Shown piece by piece: positions 41,585-49,635 of a stretch of DNA of 64,000 nucleotides. The position numbers and the translations under genes were made by a program. The stretch spans positions 372,001 through 436,000 of the forward strand of contig JADKCZ010000001.1 in assembly GCA_016718565.1 (NCBI GenBank), in the 5' to 3' direction. Numbering within the stretch: position 1 is the stretch's first letter; every line of letters starts with the position of its first letter. The notes beneath the pieces were generated by a model. The model saw only the letters and a list, made by a program, of their open reading frames with translations. It was not told the DNA's origin and searched no databases. This stretch comes from Anaeromyxobacter sp. Lineage in GTDB: Bacteria > Myxococcota > Myxococcia > Myxococcales > Anaeromyxobacteraceae.

Positions 41585-44500
41585 ATGCGCGCCATCCAGT
41601 GGGTCCTCGGCCACCGCTTCCTCGTCCTGCTCGTCACCGCCGCCCTGGCGCTCGGGGGGGTGGTGGCCTGGACGCGGCTCCCCATCGACGCCTTCCCCGA
41701 CGTCACCAGCACCCAGGTCATGGTCCTGGCCAAGGCGCCCGGCCTGGCCGCGGTGGACGTGGAGGCGCGCGTCAGCTTCCCCATCGAGCAGCACCTGCGC
41801 GGCCTGCCGCGCGTCACCTCGGTGCGCTCCCTCTCCAAGGCCGAGCTGTCGCAGGTGGTGGTGGTCTTCGAGGACGGGGTGGACACCTACTGGACGCGCC
41901 AGATCGTCTTCGAGCGGCTGGCGGCGGTGCGGGAGGGGCTCCCCCCGGGGGTCGAGCCGGTGCTGGGGCCCATCTCCACCGGCCTGGGTGAGATCTTCCA
42001 GTACACCCTGGAGGGCGAGGGCCTGTCGCCCATGGACCTGCGCACCATCCAGGACTGGATCGTGGCGCCGCTGCTCAAGCCGGTGCCGGGCGTCAACGAG
42101 GTCAACAGCTTCGGCGGCGAGGTGAAGCAGTACCAGGTGCAGGTGCGGCCGGAGCGGCTGGTGAAGTACGGCCTGACCGTCCGGGAGGTGGCCGAGGCGC
42201 TGGAGCGCTCCAACGGGAACGCCGGCGGCGGGGTGGTGGTGGAGGGCTGGGAGCAGACCTACCTGCGCGGCGTCGGCCTGCTGCGCGACATCCCCGACAT
42301 CGAGCGGGTGGTGCTGCGGGCCCACGACGGCACCCCGCTCTACCTGCGCGACGTGGCCGACGTGGTCATCGGCGCCGAGCCCCGGCAGGGCGCGGTGACC
42401 CGCGACGCCCGGGGCGAGACCGTGGCCGGCATGGTCATCATGCTCAAGGGCGAGAACGCCCAGGACGTGGTGGCGCGGGTCAAGGAGGCCCTGGCCAGGG
42501 CCCAGGGCACCCTGCCGCCGGGCGCCCGCATCGACGTCTTCTACGACCGGACCTCGCTCATCGAGGCCTGCATCCGCACCGTGGTGGACGCCCTGCTGGA
42601 GGGCGGCCTGCTGGTCGTCCTGGTGCTCTTCCTGTTCGTCGCCGAGCTGCGCACCGCGCTGGTGGTGCTGGTCTCCCTGCCGCTCACCTTCCTGGTGACC
42701 TTCATCGTCATGGGCCGGGTGGGGCTGACCTCCAACCTCATGTCGCTGGGCGGCCTGGCCTTCTCGGTGGGCATGGTGGTGGACGCCTCCATCGTGGTGG
42801 TGGAGAACGTGCGCCGGCACCTGGCGCACCGGGTCGACGCGCCCAAGCGGCGCGTCGTCGCCGAGGCCGTCCAGGAGGTGGCCCGCCCGGTGGCCTTCTC
42901 GGTGCTGGTCATCGCGGTCATCCTGGTGCCGCTCTACGCGCTGCAGGGCATCGAGGGGAAGATGTTCGCCCCGCTGGCCTCGACCATGCTCATCGCCCTG
43001 CTGGTCTCGCTGGCGGTGGCGCTGCTGGTGGTCCCGGTCCTCTCCGAGCTGGCGCTGCGGCAGGCGCCCGAGCGGGAGTTCGCCTTCGTGCGCCGGCTCC
43101 AGGCCGGCTACCTCGGGCTCCTCGACCGGGCCGTGGCGCGGCCCGGCCGCACCCTGGCGCTGGCCACCGCGGTGCTGCTGGGGGCGGGGGCGCTGGTGCC
43201 GCTGGTCGGCACCGAGTTCATGCCGGCGCTCGACGAGGGGGCCATCGCCATCAACGTGGTGCGCCTGCCCAACGCCTCGCTGCAGGGGTCGGTGGAGGTG
43301 GCCCGCTACCTGGAGAAGCGGCTCAAGGCCTTCCCCGAGGTGGCCACGGTGGTCTCCAAGACCGGGCGGGCCGAGATCTCGGAGGACCCCATGGGCCCCG
43401 AGCAGACCGACGTCTTCGTCATGCTGAAGGAGCGGCGGGCCTTCGACGGCTCCCGCTCCCGGGCCGAGCTGGCCGAGGCCATGAAGCTCGAGCTGGGCCA
43501 GCTGCCGGGCCTGCGCTTCTCCTTCTCCCAGCCCATCGCGCTGCGCGTCAACGAGCTCATCTCGGGCGTCAAGAGCGACCTGGCCGTGAAGATCTTCGGC
43601 GCCGACCTGGCCCTCCTGAAGGGGATCGCCGACCGCATCGCGGTGGTGGTGGGCGGCGTGGCCGGCGCCACCGACGTCAAGGTGGAGCAGGTCTCCGGGC
43701 TCAACCAGTACGACGTGGTCATCGACCGGGAGGCGGCGGCGCGCCACGGCATCTCCGTCGGCGACGTCAACGACACCATCGAGACCGCCATCGCCGGCAC
43801 GGCGGCCACCACGCTCATCGAGGACCAGCGCCGCTTCGCCGTGGTGGTCCGCTTCCCGCCGGAGAGCCGCAGCGACCTGGGGCGGATCGGCCGCCTGCTG
43901 GTGGCCGCCCCGGGCGGCGAGCGGGTGCCGCTGGGCCAGCTGGCCGACATCCGGCTGGTCGAGGCCCCGGCGCAGATCTCGCGGGAGAACGGGACCCGCC
44001 GCGTGGTGGTGGAGGCCAACATCCGCGGCCGCGACCTGGGCGGGTTCGTGGCCGAGGTGCAGGAGCGGCTCCGGCCCTTCGAGCGCGAGCTGCCCCCGGG
44101 CACCTACCTGGAGCTGGGCGGCCAGTTCGAGAACCAGCAGCGCGCCATGCGCACCCTGGCGGTGGTGGTCCCCATCGCCCTGGCCCTCATCCTGCTGCTG
44201 CTCTACCTGGCGCTCGGCTCCTTCGCCGACTCGATGCTGGTGCTGCTCAACCTCCCGTTCGCCCTGGTGGGCGGGGTGGTGGCGGTGGTGGCCTTCCGCA
44301 TGCCGGTCTCGGTCTCGGCGGCCGTGGCCTTCATCGTCCTGCTGGGCGTCGCGGTGCAGAACGGCGTGGTGCTGGTGGCCTTCCTCAGGCAGCTCCGCGA
44401 GCAGGGGCGCAGCGCGGCCGAGGCGGTCCGCGAGGGCTGCGGCCTGCGCTTCCGCCCGCTGCTCATGACCGCGCTCACCAGCTTCATCGGCCACCTGCCC

Positions 44501-44653
44501 ATGCTCTACGCGCGCGGCTCGGGGGCCGACATCCAGAAGCCGCTGGCGGTGGTGGTCATGGGCGGCCTGGTGACCTCCACCGCGCTGACGCTGCTGGTGC
44601 TGCCGGCGCTCTACCTGGCGCTGGCCAGGCGGAGGGAGCGCGCCGGGGCGTGA
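41585..44653 (+). CDS. Heavy-metal RND efflux pump (CzcA/CusA family)
   Basis: Inner-membrane proton/metal antiporter of 1022 residues. IDAFPDVTSTQVMVLAKAPG near the N-terminus and GLAFSVGMVVDASIVVVEN in helix 4 identify the heavy-metal (HME) branch. The helix-4 motif matches the CusA (Cu/Ag) spacing rather than the DFG-containing CzcA form. But at two of the methionine positions that coordinate Cu/Ag in CusA the corresponding segments (AINVVRLPNAS, QTDVFVMLK) have no Met, so specificity is unclear. Located one gene after the adaptor, ten bases on. Confidence 0.9.
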   Translation: MRAIQWVLGHRFLVLLVTAALALGGVVAWTRLPIDAFPDVTSTQVMVLAKAPGLAAVDVEARVSFPIEQHLRGLPRVTSVRSLSKAELSQVVVVFEDGVDTYWTRQIVFERLAAVREGLPPGVEPVLGPISTGLGEIFQYTLEGEGLSPMDLRTIQDWIVAPLLKPVPGVNEVNSFGGEVKQYQVQVRPERLVKYGLTVREVAEALERSNGNAGGGVVVEGWEQTYLRGVGLLRDIPDIERVVLRAHDGTPLYLRDVADVVIGAEPRQGAVTRDARGETVAGMVIMLKGENAQDVVARVKEALARAQGTLPPGARIDVFYDRTSLIEACIRTVVDALLEGGLLVVLVLFLFVAELRTALVVLVSLPLTFLVTFIVMGRVGLTSNLMSLGGLAFSVGMVVDASIVVVENVRRHLAHRVDAPKRRVVAEAVQEVARPVAFSVLVIAVILVPLYALQGIEGKMFAPLASTMLIALLVSLAVALLVVPVLSELALRQAPEREFAFVRRLQAGYLGLLDRAVARPGRTLALATAVLLGAGALVPLVGTEFMPALDEGAIAINVVRLPNASLQGSVEVARYLEKRLKAFPEVATVVSKTGRAEISEDPMGPEQTDVFVMLKERRAFDGSRSRAELAEAMKLELGQLPGLRFSFSQPIALRVNELISGVKSDLAVKIFGADLALLKGIADRIAVVVGGVAGATDVKVEQVSGLNQYDVVIDREAAARHGISVGDVNDTIETAIAGTAATTLIEDQRRFAVVVRFPPESRSDLGRIGRLLVAAPGGERVPLGQLADIRLVEAPAQISRENGTRRVVVEANIRGRDLGGFVAEVQERLRPFERELPPGTYLELGGQFENQQRAMRTLAVVVPIALALILLLLYLALGSFADSMLVLLNLPFALVGGVVAVVAFRMPVSVSAAVAFIVLLGVAVQNGVVLVAFLRQLREQGRSAAEAVREGCGLRFRPLLMTALTSFIGHLPMLYARGSGADIQKPLAVVVMGGLVTSTALTLLVLPALYLALARRRERAGA

Positions 44654-44846
44654 CCGAGGCGGTCCCCGAACACCAGGGAACGTTCGCGGTCGGACCCGCC
44701 CCGCCGCCCCGGGGGGTCCGTCGCGGGCAATCCCGGCAGGTTGCGCGGCGCGGTGCGCGGTACGTCCCGTGCAGTCCAGTTCCGCGGCGCACCTCGCCCG
44801 CCGGCCCACGGTCGCGCGGCGCCTCCTCGCGCCACCGGAGCCCCAC

Positions 44847-45314
44847 ATGACCAAGATCCTGCTCGCCGCCGCCGCCGCGTTCTCCCTGCTCTCCGCCTGC
44901 GCCACCACCCCCACCCGGGCCGAGCGCATGATGGCCATGTGCCCCATGGGCGTGGCCGACACCCAGGTGTCGGCGGTCGACGAGGTGAACGGCTCCACCA
45001 TGACCTTCACCACCCGCACCCAGGTGCTCGAGCTGCAGCGCCGGGTCCACGCCATGGCCGCCATGCACGCCGAGCGGCAGGCCGTGGACGGCAGCCACGG
45101 CGATCGGAGCGGCCTGACCATGGAGCACGGCATGGACGACCTGCGCGCGCCCTTCACCAGCGTCACGGTCTTCGACCTCGACAACGGCGCCAGCCTCAAG
45201 GTGACGCCCACCAACCAGGCCGACCTCCTGCGGGTGCAGACCGCCGTGCGCGCCCACGCCGAGCGCATGCAGAACCACCACTGCGGGATGATGGGCGCGA
45301 AGCACGGCGTCTGA
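44847..45314 (+). CDS. Met/His-rich lipoprotein near the metal efflux genes
   Basis: Protein of 155 residues with a lipoprotein signal (AFSLLSACATTP). The mature part starts RAERMMAMCPMG and ends NHHCGMMGAKHGV; Met, His and Cys clusters are typical of Cu(I)/Ag(I)-binding proteins. Between them is an amphipathic beta segment (SAVDEVNGSTMTFTTRTQ) and a helix-rich region. No family recognised. The 193 bases before it hold no gene. Confidence 0.68.
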   Translation: MTKILLAAAAAFSLLSACATTPTRAERMMAMCPMGVADTQVSAVDEVNGSTMTFTTRTQVLELQRRVHAMAAMHAERQAVDGSHGDRSGLTMEHGMDDLRAPFTSVTVFDLDNGASLKVTPTNQADLLRVQTAVRAHAERMQNHHCGMMGAKHGV

Positions 45315-45335
45315 GCCGCTTCGGGGCAGCCGGGC

Positions 45336-45722
45336 GGGCCGCCGCCCGGGGAGGCACCTCCGCCAGGGCCGGGGGCCTGCCTCCCGCGCCTTGTCGTCGT
45401 CCGACCGGACCCCGTGGCGCTTGAGCAGCCGGTGCAGGCTCTCGCGCGCCATGCCGGCCAGCTCCTTGCCGGTGCCGGTCTCGCCGCCGAGCAGCACGGT
45501 GATGTCCAGGCCGGCCGCCTGCTGCAGGAGCGCGGAGAGCTGGCGCATGCGCGGGCTCTTGCCCACCAGCGCGTGGAACGAGCAGACCCCCTCCGCCTCG
45601 CGCCGCTGCGTGGCGGCCTGCCCGGCCAGCCGCCGGCGCTCCAGCGCCCGCGCCACCACCAGGCTGGCGTCGTCCGGGTCGAAGGGCTTCTGCAGGTAGT
45701 CGGAGGCGCCCTGCCGCATGGT
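45336..45722 (-). pseudogene. Sigma-54 response regulator remnant with internal deletion
   Basis: On the minus strand, MRQGASDYLQKPFDPDDASL is the C-terminal end of a receiver domain (the KPF lysine), then a linker and the start of a sigma-54 AAA+ domain as far as the Walker A GETGTGKEL. After only one to two codons it jumps to AGMARESLHRLLKRHGVR, the end of a Fis-type DNA-binding helix. About 250 residues of ATPase core, and the start of the receiver, are missing, with no clean stop at the end. A decayed metal-responsive two-component regulator is likely from its position. Not functional. Confidence 0.75.
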
Positions 45723-45739
45723 GCCGGCGGTGCTGCGCC

Positions 45740-45985
45740 GCCAGGCGGCCGACGTGCAGGAGCAGCACGGCCAGGCGCAGCTGGTGGTGGCCCGCATCCA
45801 GGATCGGACCGACCGCCTGGTGGAGCGGTTCGAGACCACCATCGGCGACGTGGCGGCGCAGGTGCGGGCGGTGCAGCAGGCCGCCCTCCGCTGGACCCTC
45901 TTCTTCCTGGCCGGCGGCGACCTCGACGCCCACGAGCGCTGCCGGCAGATGGCGTCCAGCTCCGCGGTGGCCTGCTCGAGCTCCA
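45740..45985 (+). pseudogene. Plus-strand gene fragment, unassigned
   Basis: A run with strong GC3 bias reads LVVARIQDRTDRLVERFETT followed by a Gln-rich amphipathic helix and a short RWTLFFLAGGDLDAHERC segment, then loses codon quality around 45980. On the minus strand the same span also gives VVELEQATAELDAIC with good codons, so the true strand is not certain. No start, no stop and no family. Confidence 0.35.
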
Positions 45986-45994
45986 CCACCCAGG

Positions 45995-46072
45995 CTGGTC
46001 TACCCGGCGGTCTCCCTGCTGTGGCGGCGGCGCGAGCTGCCGGCCGTCGCGTCCACCGCGGCGCCGGTGTAG
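45995..46072 (+). pseudogene. C-terminal fragment of a membrane protein
   Basis: In a different frame from the previous fragment, LVYPAVSLLWRRRELPAVAS ends at TAG 46070-46072. It looks like the last 25 residues of a polytopic membrane protein. With the two fragments before it, this makes 45315-46181 a patch of decayed genes rather than ordinary spacer. Confidence 0.35.
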
Positions 46073-46181
46073 GGCGGAGACACACCGCGGGTGAACGGGG
46101 CGGCGCGCGCGGCGCCCCCTGGGGCGGCCCGGGCGCGGTACGATCGGGCCCGCTCCGGCACACCACCCGAGGGAGAGCCCC

Positions 46182-46598
46182 ATGCCCCGTCGCGCCGCCT
46201 GGCTCCGCGCGCTGCTCGCCGTCCTCCTCGCCGCGCCGCTGGCCGCGGCCGCCGCGCCCAGGGCGCCACCGGCGCGCGCCGCCGCCGAGCCGGCGCCCGC
46301 CGGGGTGAGCCCGCCCGCCGACGACGCGGTGCTGGCCGGGAGCTGCCAGGTGGCCCGCGACACCTGCATCGACTACGAGGGCGCCTGGCCGGGCGGCCTG
46401 GCCAGGGCCCGCTGCGCCCAGGCCAGGGGGACCTGGCGGGCCGGGGCGTGCCCCAGCGCCGGCCGGCTCGGCACCTGCACCCAGCGCGAGACCGGCACGG
46501 ACGACCGGACCCTGGTCCGCTCCTTCGCCCCGCTCACCGAGAAGGCCGCCCGGGCGGCCTGCAAGAAGGTGCCGCGGGCGGTGTTCCTCCGGCGGTAG
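46182..46598 (+). CDS. Secreted cysteine-rich hypothetical protein
   Basis: Protein of 138 residues with a signal peptide ending AAAAAPRA. The mature part has six to eight cysteines in a GSCQVARDTCIDYEGAWPG..C..W..GACPS..GTC pattern, probably disulfide-bonded outside the cytoplasm. A similar small secreted cysteine-rich layout is common in myxobacteria, but I cannot attach a function. Confidence 0.68.
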   Translation: MPRRAAWLRALLAVLLAAPLAAAAAPRAPPARAAAEPAPAGVSPPADDAVLAGSCQVARDTCIDYEGAWPGGLARARCAQARGTWRAGACPSAGRLGTCTQRETGTDDRTLVRSFAPLTEKAARAACKKVPRAVFLRR

Positions 46599-46637
46599 CG
46601 CCGCCGCCGCCCCGCGCCTCGGCTAGACTCCCTTCCC

Positions 46638-46988
46638 ATGCGCCAGGTCCGCGTCCAGGGCTGCCTGCCCACGCTCGCCGTGCTGCTGCTGGTCGCCGCG
46701 CTCGCCGCGGTGGCCTTCACCGCCGGCCTGGCCGTGGTGCTGGCCACCGCCGGGTTCCTGGTGGTGCTGGCGGTGGTGCGCGCGGTGCGGCGCCTCATGG
46801 GCGGCCAGCCCGGCCCAGGCCGCGGAGGAGGGCCCCAGGCAGGCCGCGCGGCCGACCAGGTGGTGGAGGCGCTGCCGCCCGGGTGGATCGAGCGCGAGCC
46901 CGGCGGCCCGGTGGTGGAGGCCGGGCCGCGCCAGCCGGCGGACGGCCCCGAGCGGGACGGCGAGAGGCCGCTGCCACCTCGCGAGTAG
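46638..46988 (+). CDS. Small membrane protein with proline/glycine-rich tail
   Basis: Protein of 116 residues with two adjacent hydrophobic stretches (LPTLAVLLLVAALAAVAF and LAVVLATAGFLVVLAVV), then a basic patch RAVRRLMGG and a Pro/Gly-rich cytoplasmic tail. No family recognised. Fits between two envelope genes. Confidence 0.6.
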   Translation: MRQVRVQGCLPTLAVLLLVAALAAVAFTAGLAVVLATAGFLVVLAVVRAVRRLMGGQPGPGRGGGPQAGRAADQVVEALPPGWIEREPGGPVVEAGPRQPADGPERDGERPLPPRE

Positions 46989-47035
46989 GGAAGGGTGCGG
47001 GAGGTCTCTCCCGCCCACCTGAAGCGAGGTCCACG

Positions 47036-47599
47036 ATGTCCGTCGCCCGTCTCGATCGCACCCTCCTCACCCTCACCACCACGGGCCTGCTGGTCGCGCT
47101 GGTGGCCGGCTGTGCCGGCGCCTCGAAGTCCGCCAGGCCCTCCACCGAGGTGGTGGACGGCGCCGGCCCGGCGGCGCCCCTGGCGGCGGCGCCCGCGACG
47201 CCCCCGGCCGCGGAGCCCGCGCCGGCCGCCACCTGCTCGCTCTCGCGCGTCCAGTTCGACTTCGACTCGGCCGGGCTGGAGGCGCCGGCGCGGCAGGCGC
47301 TGAAGGACGCGGCCACCTGCCTCTCGCAGCGGCGCCCGGCCGAGGTGGTGGTCGAGGGGCACTGCGACGAGCGCGGCACGGCGGCCTACAACATCGCGCT
47401 GGGGAACAAGCGCGCCAGCGCCGTGGCCGCCTACCTGGCCGAGCTGGGCGTCACGGCGCCGCTCCAGGCCATCTCCTTCGGCGAGGAGCTGCCGCTGGTG
47501 CCGGGCGCCGGCGAGGAGGCCTGGAGCCAGAACCGGCGCGCCGAGCTCAAGCTGCCGGGCGAGCGGCGCACCGACGGGAACGTGGTGGCGGGGCGGTAG
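47036..47599 (+). CDS. OmpA/Pal-like peptidoglycan-associated lipoprotein
   Basis: Lipoprotein of 187 residues: signal LVALVAGCAG, an Ala/Pro linker, then an OmpA C-terminal domain whose VEGHCDERGTAAYNIALGNK segment carries the peptidoglycan-binding Asp and Arg; the domain opens with VQFDFDSAGL. Anchors the outer membrane to the cell wall, as Pal does. No Tol genes nearby. ATG at 47036 gives the normal signal. Confidence 0.9.
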   Translation: MSVARLDRTLLTLTTTGLLVALVAGCAGASKSARPSTEVVDGAGPAAPLAAAPATPPAAEPAPAATCSLSRVQFDFDSAGLEAPARQALKDAATCLSQRRPAEVVVEGHCDERGTAAYNIALGNKRASAVAAYLAELGVTAPLQAISFGEELPLVPGAGEEAWSQNRRAELKLPGERRTDGNVVAGR

Positions 47600-47674
47600 G
47601 GCGACGGGGCCGCGGCCCCCGCCGCCGCGAGCGGTGGGGCGCCGCGGCGTCCGCGCGGCGGCGCCGGGGCGACC

Positions 47675-48724
47675 TCAGGGCGCCTCGACCCAGCCCTCGG
47701 CCTCGCCGAGCGCCGAGTCGAGCAGCGCCCGCACCGCCTTCGCGTCGCGCGGGTCGGCGCGGGCCTCGACCCACTTGGTGCGGCGGGGCGCGCCGGAGAC
47801 CCGGTCCACCAGGGTCAGCTCCACCAGCAGCGCGTCGCGGTCGAAGAAGCCGCGCGTCGACGGGTCGAAGGGCGGCAGCGGCGCCAGCCAGACCGCCTCC
47901 AGCGGCGCCGCCTCCGCGGACGCCGCGGCCAGGCCCTGCGCCTCGCCGGACGGCGGCGCGTCTGCGGCGGGCCCGGGCGACGCCTCCGGCGCGGCGGCCT
48001 GGCCCGGCTCCTCGGTGAAGACCTGCGAGGAGAGCACCACCGGCCCGTCCAGCGGCTCGGGCTCGAGCTCGACGGGGACCACCACCCGGGCGTCGATGCC
48101 CACCGCGACGTGCCCGCTGCCGTGCCCGCCGGGGTGGCGGCCCGAGGTCGGGGGGCGGAGCCCCGGCGGCCGGGGGTGCAGGCCGCCCGCGAGCACCGTC
48201 GGGAGCGGGCGGGGCGCCCAGACCGCGTGCGAGGCGGCCATGGCGGCGCCCGGCGACCGCGGCCGCGCCGCCGTCAGGGCCGGCGCGCCCCCGTGGCCGC
48301 CACCACCACCGCCACCCTTCGAGAGCCACACGGCCAGCCCCACCAGCACCACCACCGATCCCACCACCAGGCCGACCACCGCGGCGGTCTGGTCGCGCCG
48401 GTGCGAGGCGGTGCGCGCCACGCCCTGCGCCCGCACCACCAGCACCTGGCTGCCGTCGCCCACCTGCCGCCCCTCCAGCGCCCGCTGGAAGGCCGCGTGG
48501 GCCGCCGCCGAGGCGCGCGCCCCCTCCTCCGGCGAGACGGGCTCGGCGCTCTCCAGCCAGAGCTCGAGCTGCGGGTCGGCCGCGCCGTCGCGCAGCGGCA
48601 CCGGGTCCACCACCGTGCTGACGGGGACCCGGAGGGTGGTGCAGCCGAAGCTGAAGGCGGTGAGGACGGCGATGGCCGCGAGCCCCCGCGGCCGGAGGTG
48701 CGAGGTGTGGTGGTGACTGGTCAC
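47675..48724 (-). CDS. Putative lipoprotein with second membrane segment, unassigned
   Basis: Protein of 349 residues with a lipoprotein signal (AVLTAFSFGCTTLRV), a region with VVLVRAQ- and SDSQ-type helices, a strongly hydrophobic segment VVGLVVGSVVVLVGLAVWL followed by a glycine run, and a C-terminal domain (FDRDALLVELTLVDRVSGAPRRTKWVEA) with a regular beta pattern. GTG 48724 gives the signal. No family recognised; the C-terminal part could bind a partner in the periplasm. Confidence 0.6.
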   Translation of the reverse strand: MTSHHHTSHLRPRGLAAIAVLTAFSFGCTTLRVPVSTVVDPVPLRDGAADPQLELWLESAEPVSPEEGARASAAAHAAFQRALEGRQVGDGSQVLVVRAQGVARTASHRRDQTAAVVGLVVGSVVVLVGLAVWLSKGGGGGGGHGGAPALTAARPRSPGAAMAASHAVWAPRPLPTVLAGGLHPRPPGLRPPTSGRHPGGHGSGHVAVGIDARVVVPVELEPEPLDGPVVLSSQVFTEEPGQAAAPEASPGPAADAPPSGEAQGLAAASAEAAPLEAVWLAPLPPFDPSTRGFFDRDALLVELTLVDRVSGAPRRTKWVEARADPRDAKAVRALLDSALGEAEGWVEAP

Positions 48725-48901
48725 GGTGGCCCCCTCCCGCACCACCACTGCACGGCAGGGGCCAGGCAGGCCGCCTGGAACGGCGAGGGGTTGTGGCCCG
48801 GCAGGCCAGCGGGCCAGCGTGGCCAGCCCGCCCGGGTGTGCCGCGGGCGCCACGCCACCCCGGGCCGATCCGGTGGCGGGATGGGAGCGCTGCTCGGCCG
48901 C

Positions 48902-49519
48902 TCAGGCCGCGAGCAGCTCCCGCGCCACCCGCCGCGCCGCCGCGCGCGCGTGGCCCACCTGGCCGTTCATGGCCTGGTAGCTCTTGCCCATGCGGGCGGC
49001 CGCCTCGCCGATGCCCTCGCCGGCCAGGTCGATGCGCCGCAGGGCCTCGGCGTGGCCGGCGCAGAGCCGGCCCAGCACCACCCCGAGGTCCCGCACGGCG
49101 TCCACCTGCCGCTGCGGCGCCTCGCCCGCCGCGCCGCCGGCGCCGGGCCGGTCGTCGGCGAAGCGGGCGTCGAGGCGGGCCCGGGTGGAGCGGTCGCGGA
49201 GGTGGGTGAGGGCCTGGTTCTTGGCGATGGTGGCCACGTAGGCCCCGAGCGTGCCCTGGCGCGGGTCGAAGCGCGCCTGGCCCGAGACCAGGAAGGCCAC
49301 CAGCGCATCCTGCGCCCGATCCTCCACGTCGGGGTGGGTGGTCGGCAGCCGGAGCACCCGCGCGGCGGAGAGCCGGGCCTGGGCCAGCAGCGCGGTCCAG
49401 CCCGCCGCCTCGGCGGCGCGGGCCGGGCGGGGCGTGGTGGCCGCGGCGGCGGGCCTGCAGGGGGCGCTGGTCACGGCGTCGAGGGTCGGCATGGCGGTCG
49501 TCTCCCGGGCGGCGCTCAC
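48902..49519 (-). CDS. RNA polymerase sigma factor, sigma-70 family (ECF-like)
   Basis: Protein of 205 residues. Sigma region 2 is visible as TTHPDVEDRAQDALVAFLVSGQARFDPRQGTLGAYVATIAKNQALTHL; region 4 as DLGVVLGRLCAGHAEALRRI, with a helix-turn-helix around GEGIGEAAARMGKSYQAMNG. It is a short ECF-type factor without region 3. An ATG at 49490-49492 is an alternative start nine codons in. Target promoters unknown. Confidence 0.82.
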   Translation of the reverse strand: MSAARETTAMPTLDAVTSAPCRPAAAATTPRPARAAEAAGWTALLAQARLSAARVLRLPTTHPDVEDRAQDALVAFLVSGQARFDPRQGTLGAYVATIAKNQALTHLRDRSTRARLDARFADDRPGAGGAAGEAPQRQVDAVRDLGVVLGRLCAGHAEALRRIDLAGEGIGEAAARMGKSYQAMNGQVGHARAAARRVARELLAA

Positions 49520-49635
49520 CGCCCTTCACAGGAGAAGCGCCACCCGGGGCCAGAACGGCTACCGGCGGCGGGCGCACCAGGAGCCAACCTGGCGCCGCGC
49601 CTGGGGATAAATCGACCGGGGCGCCGCGCCGTGCC

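Noticed and set aside
41525..46369. Large minus-strand frame opposite the metal RND pump
   Set aside because: His/Gln/Gly-rich shadow with no motifs; the opposite strand has all the RND signatures. Only the response regulator remnant within it is real.
48725..48853. Longer N-terminus for the putative lipoprotein at 47675
   Set aside because: It adds 43 residues before the lipoprotein signal, which would then be internal.
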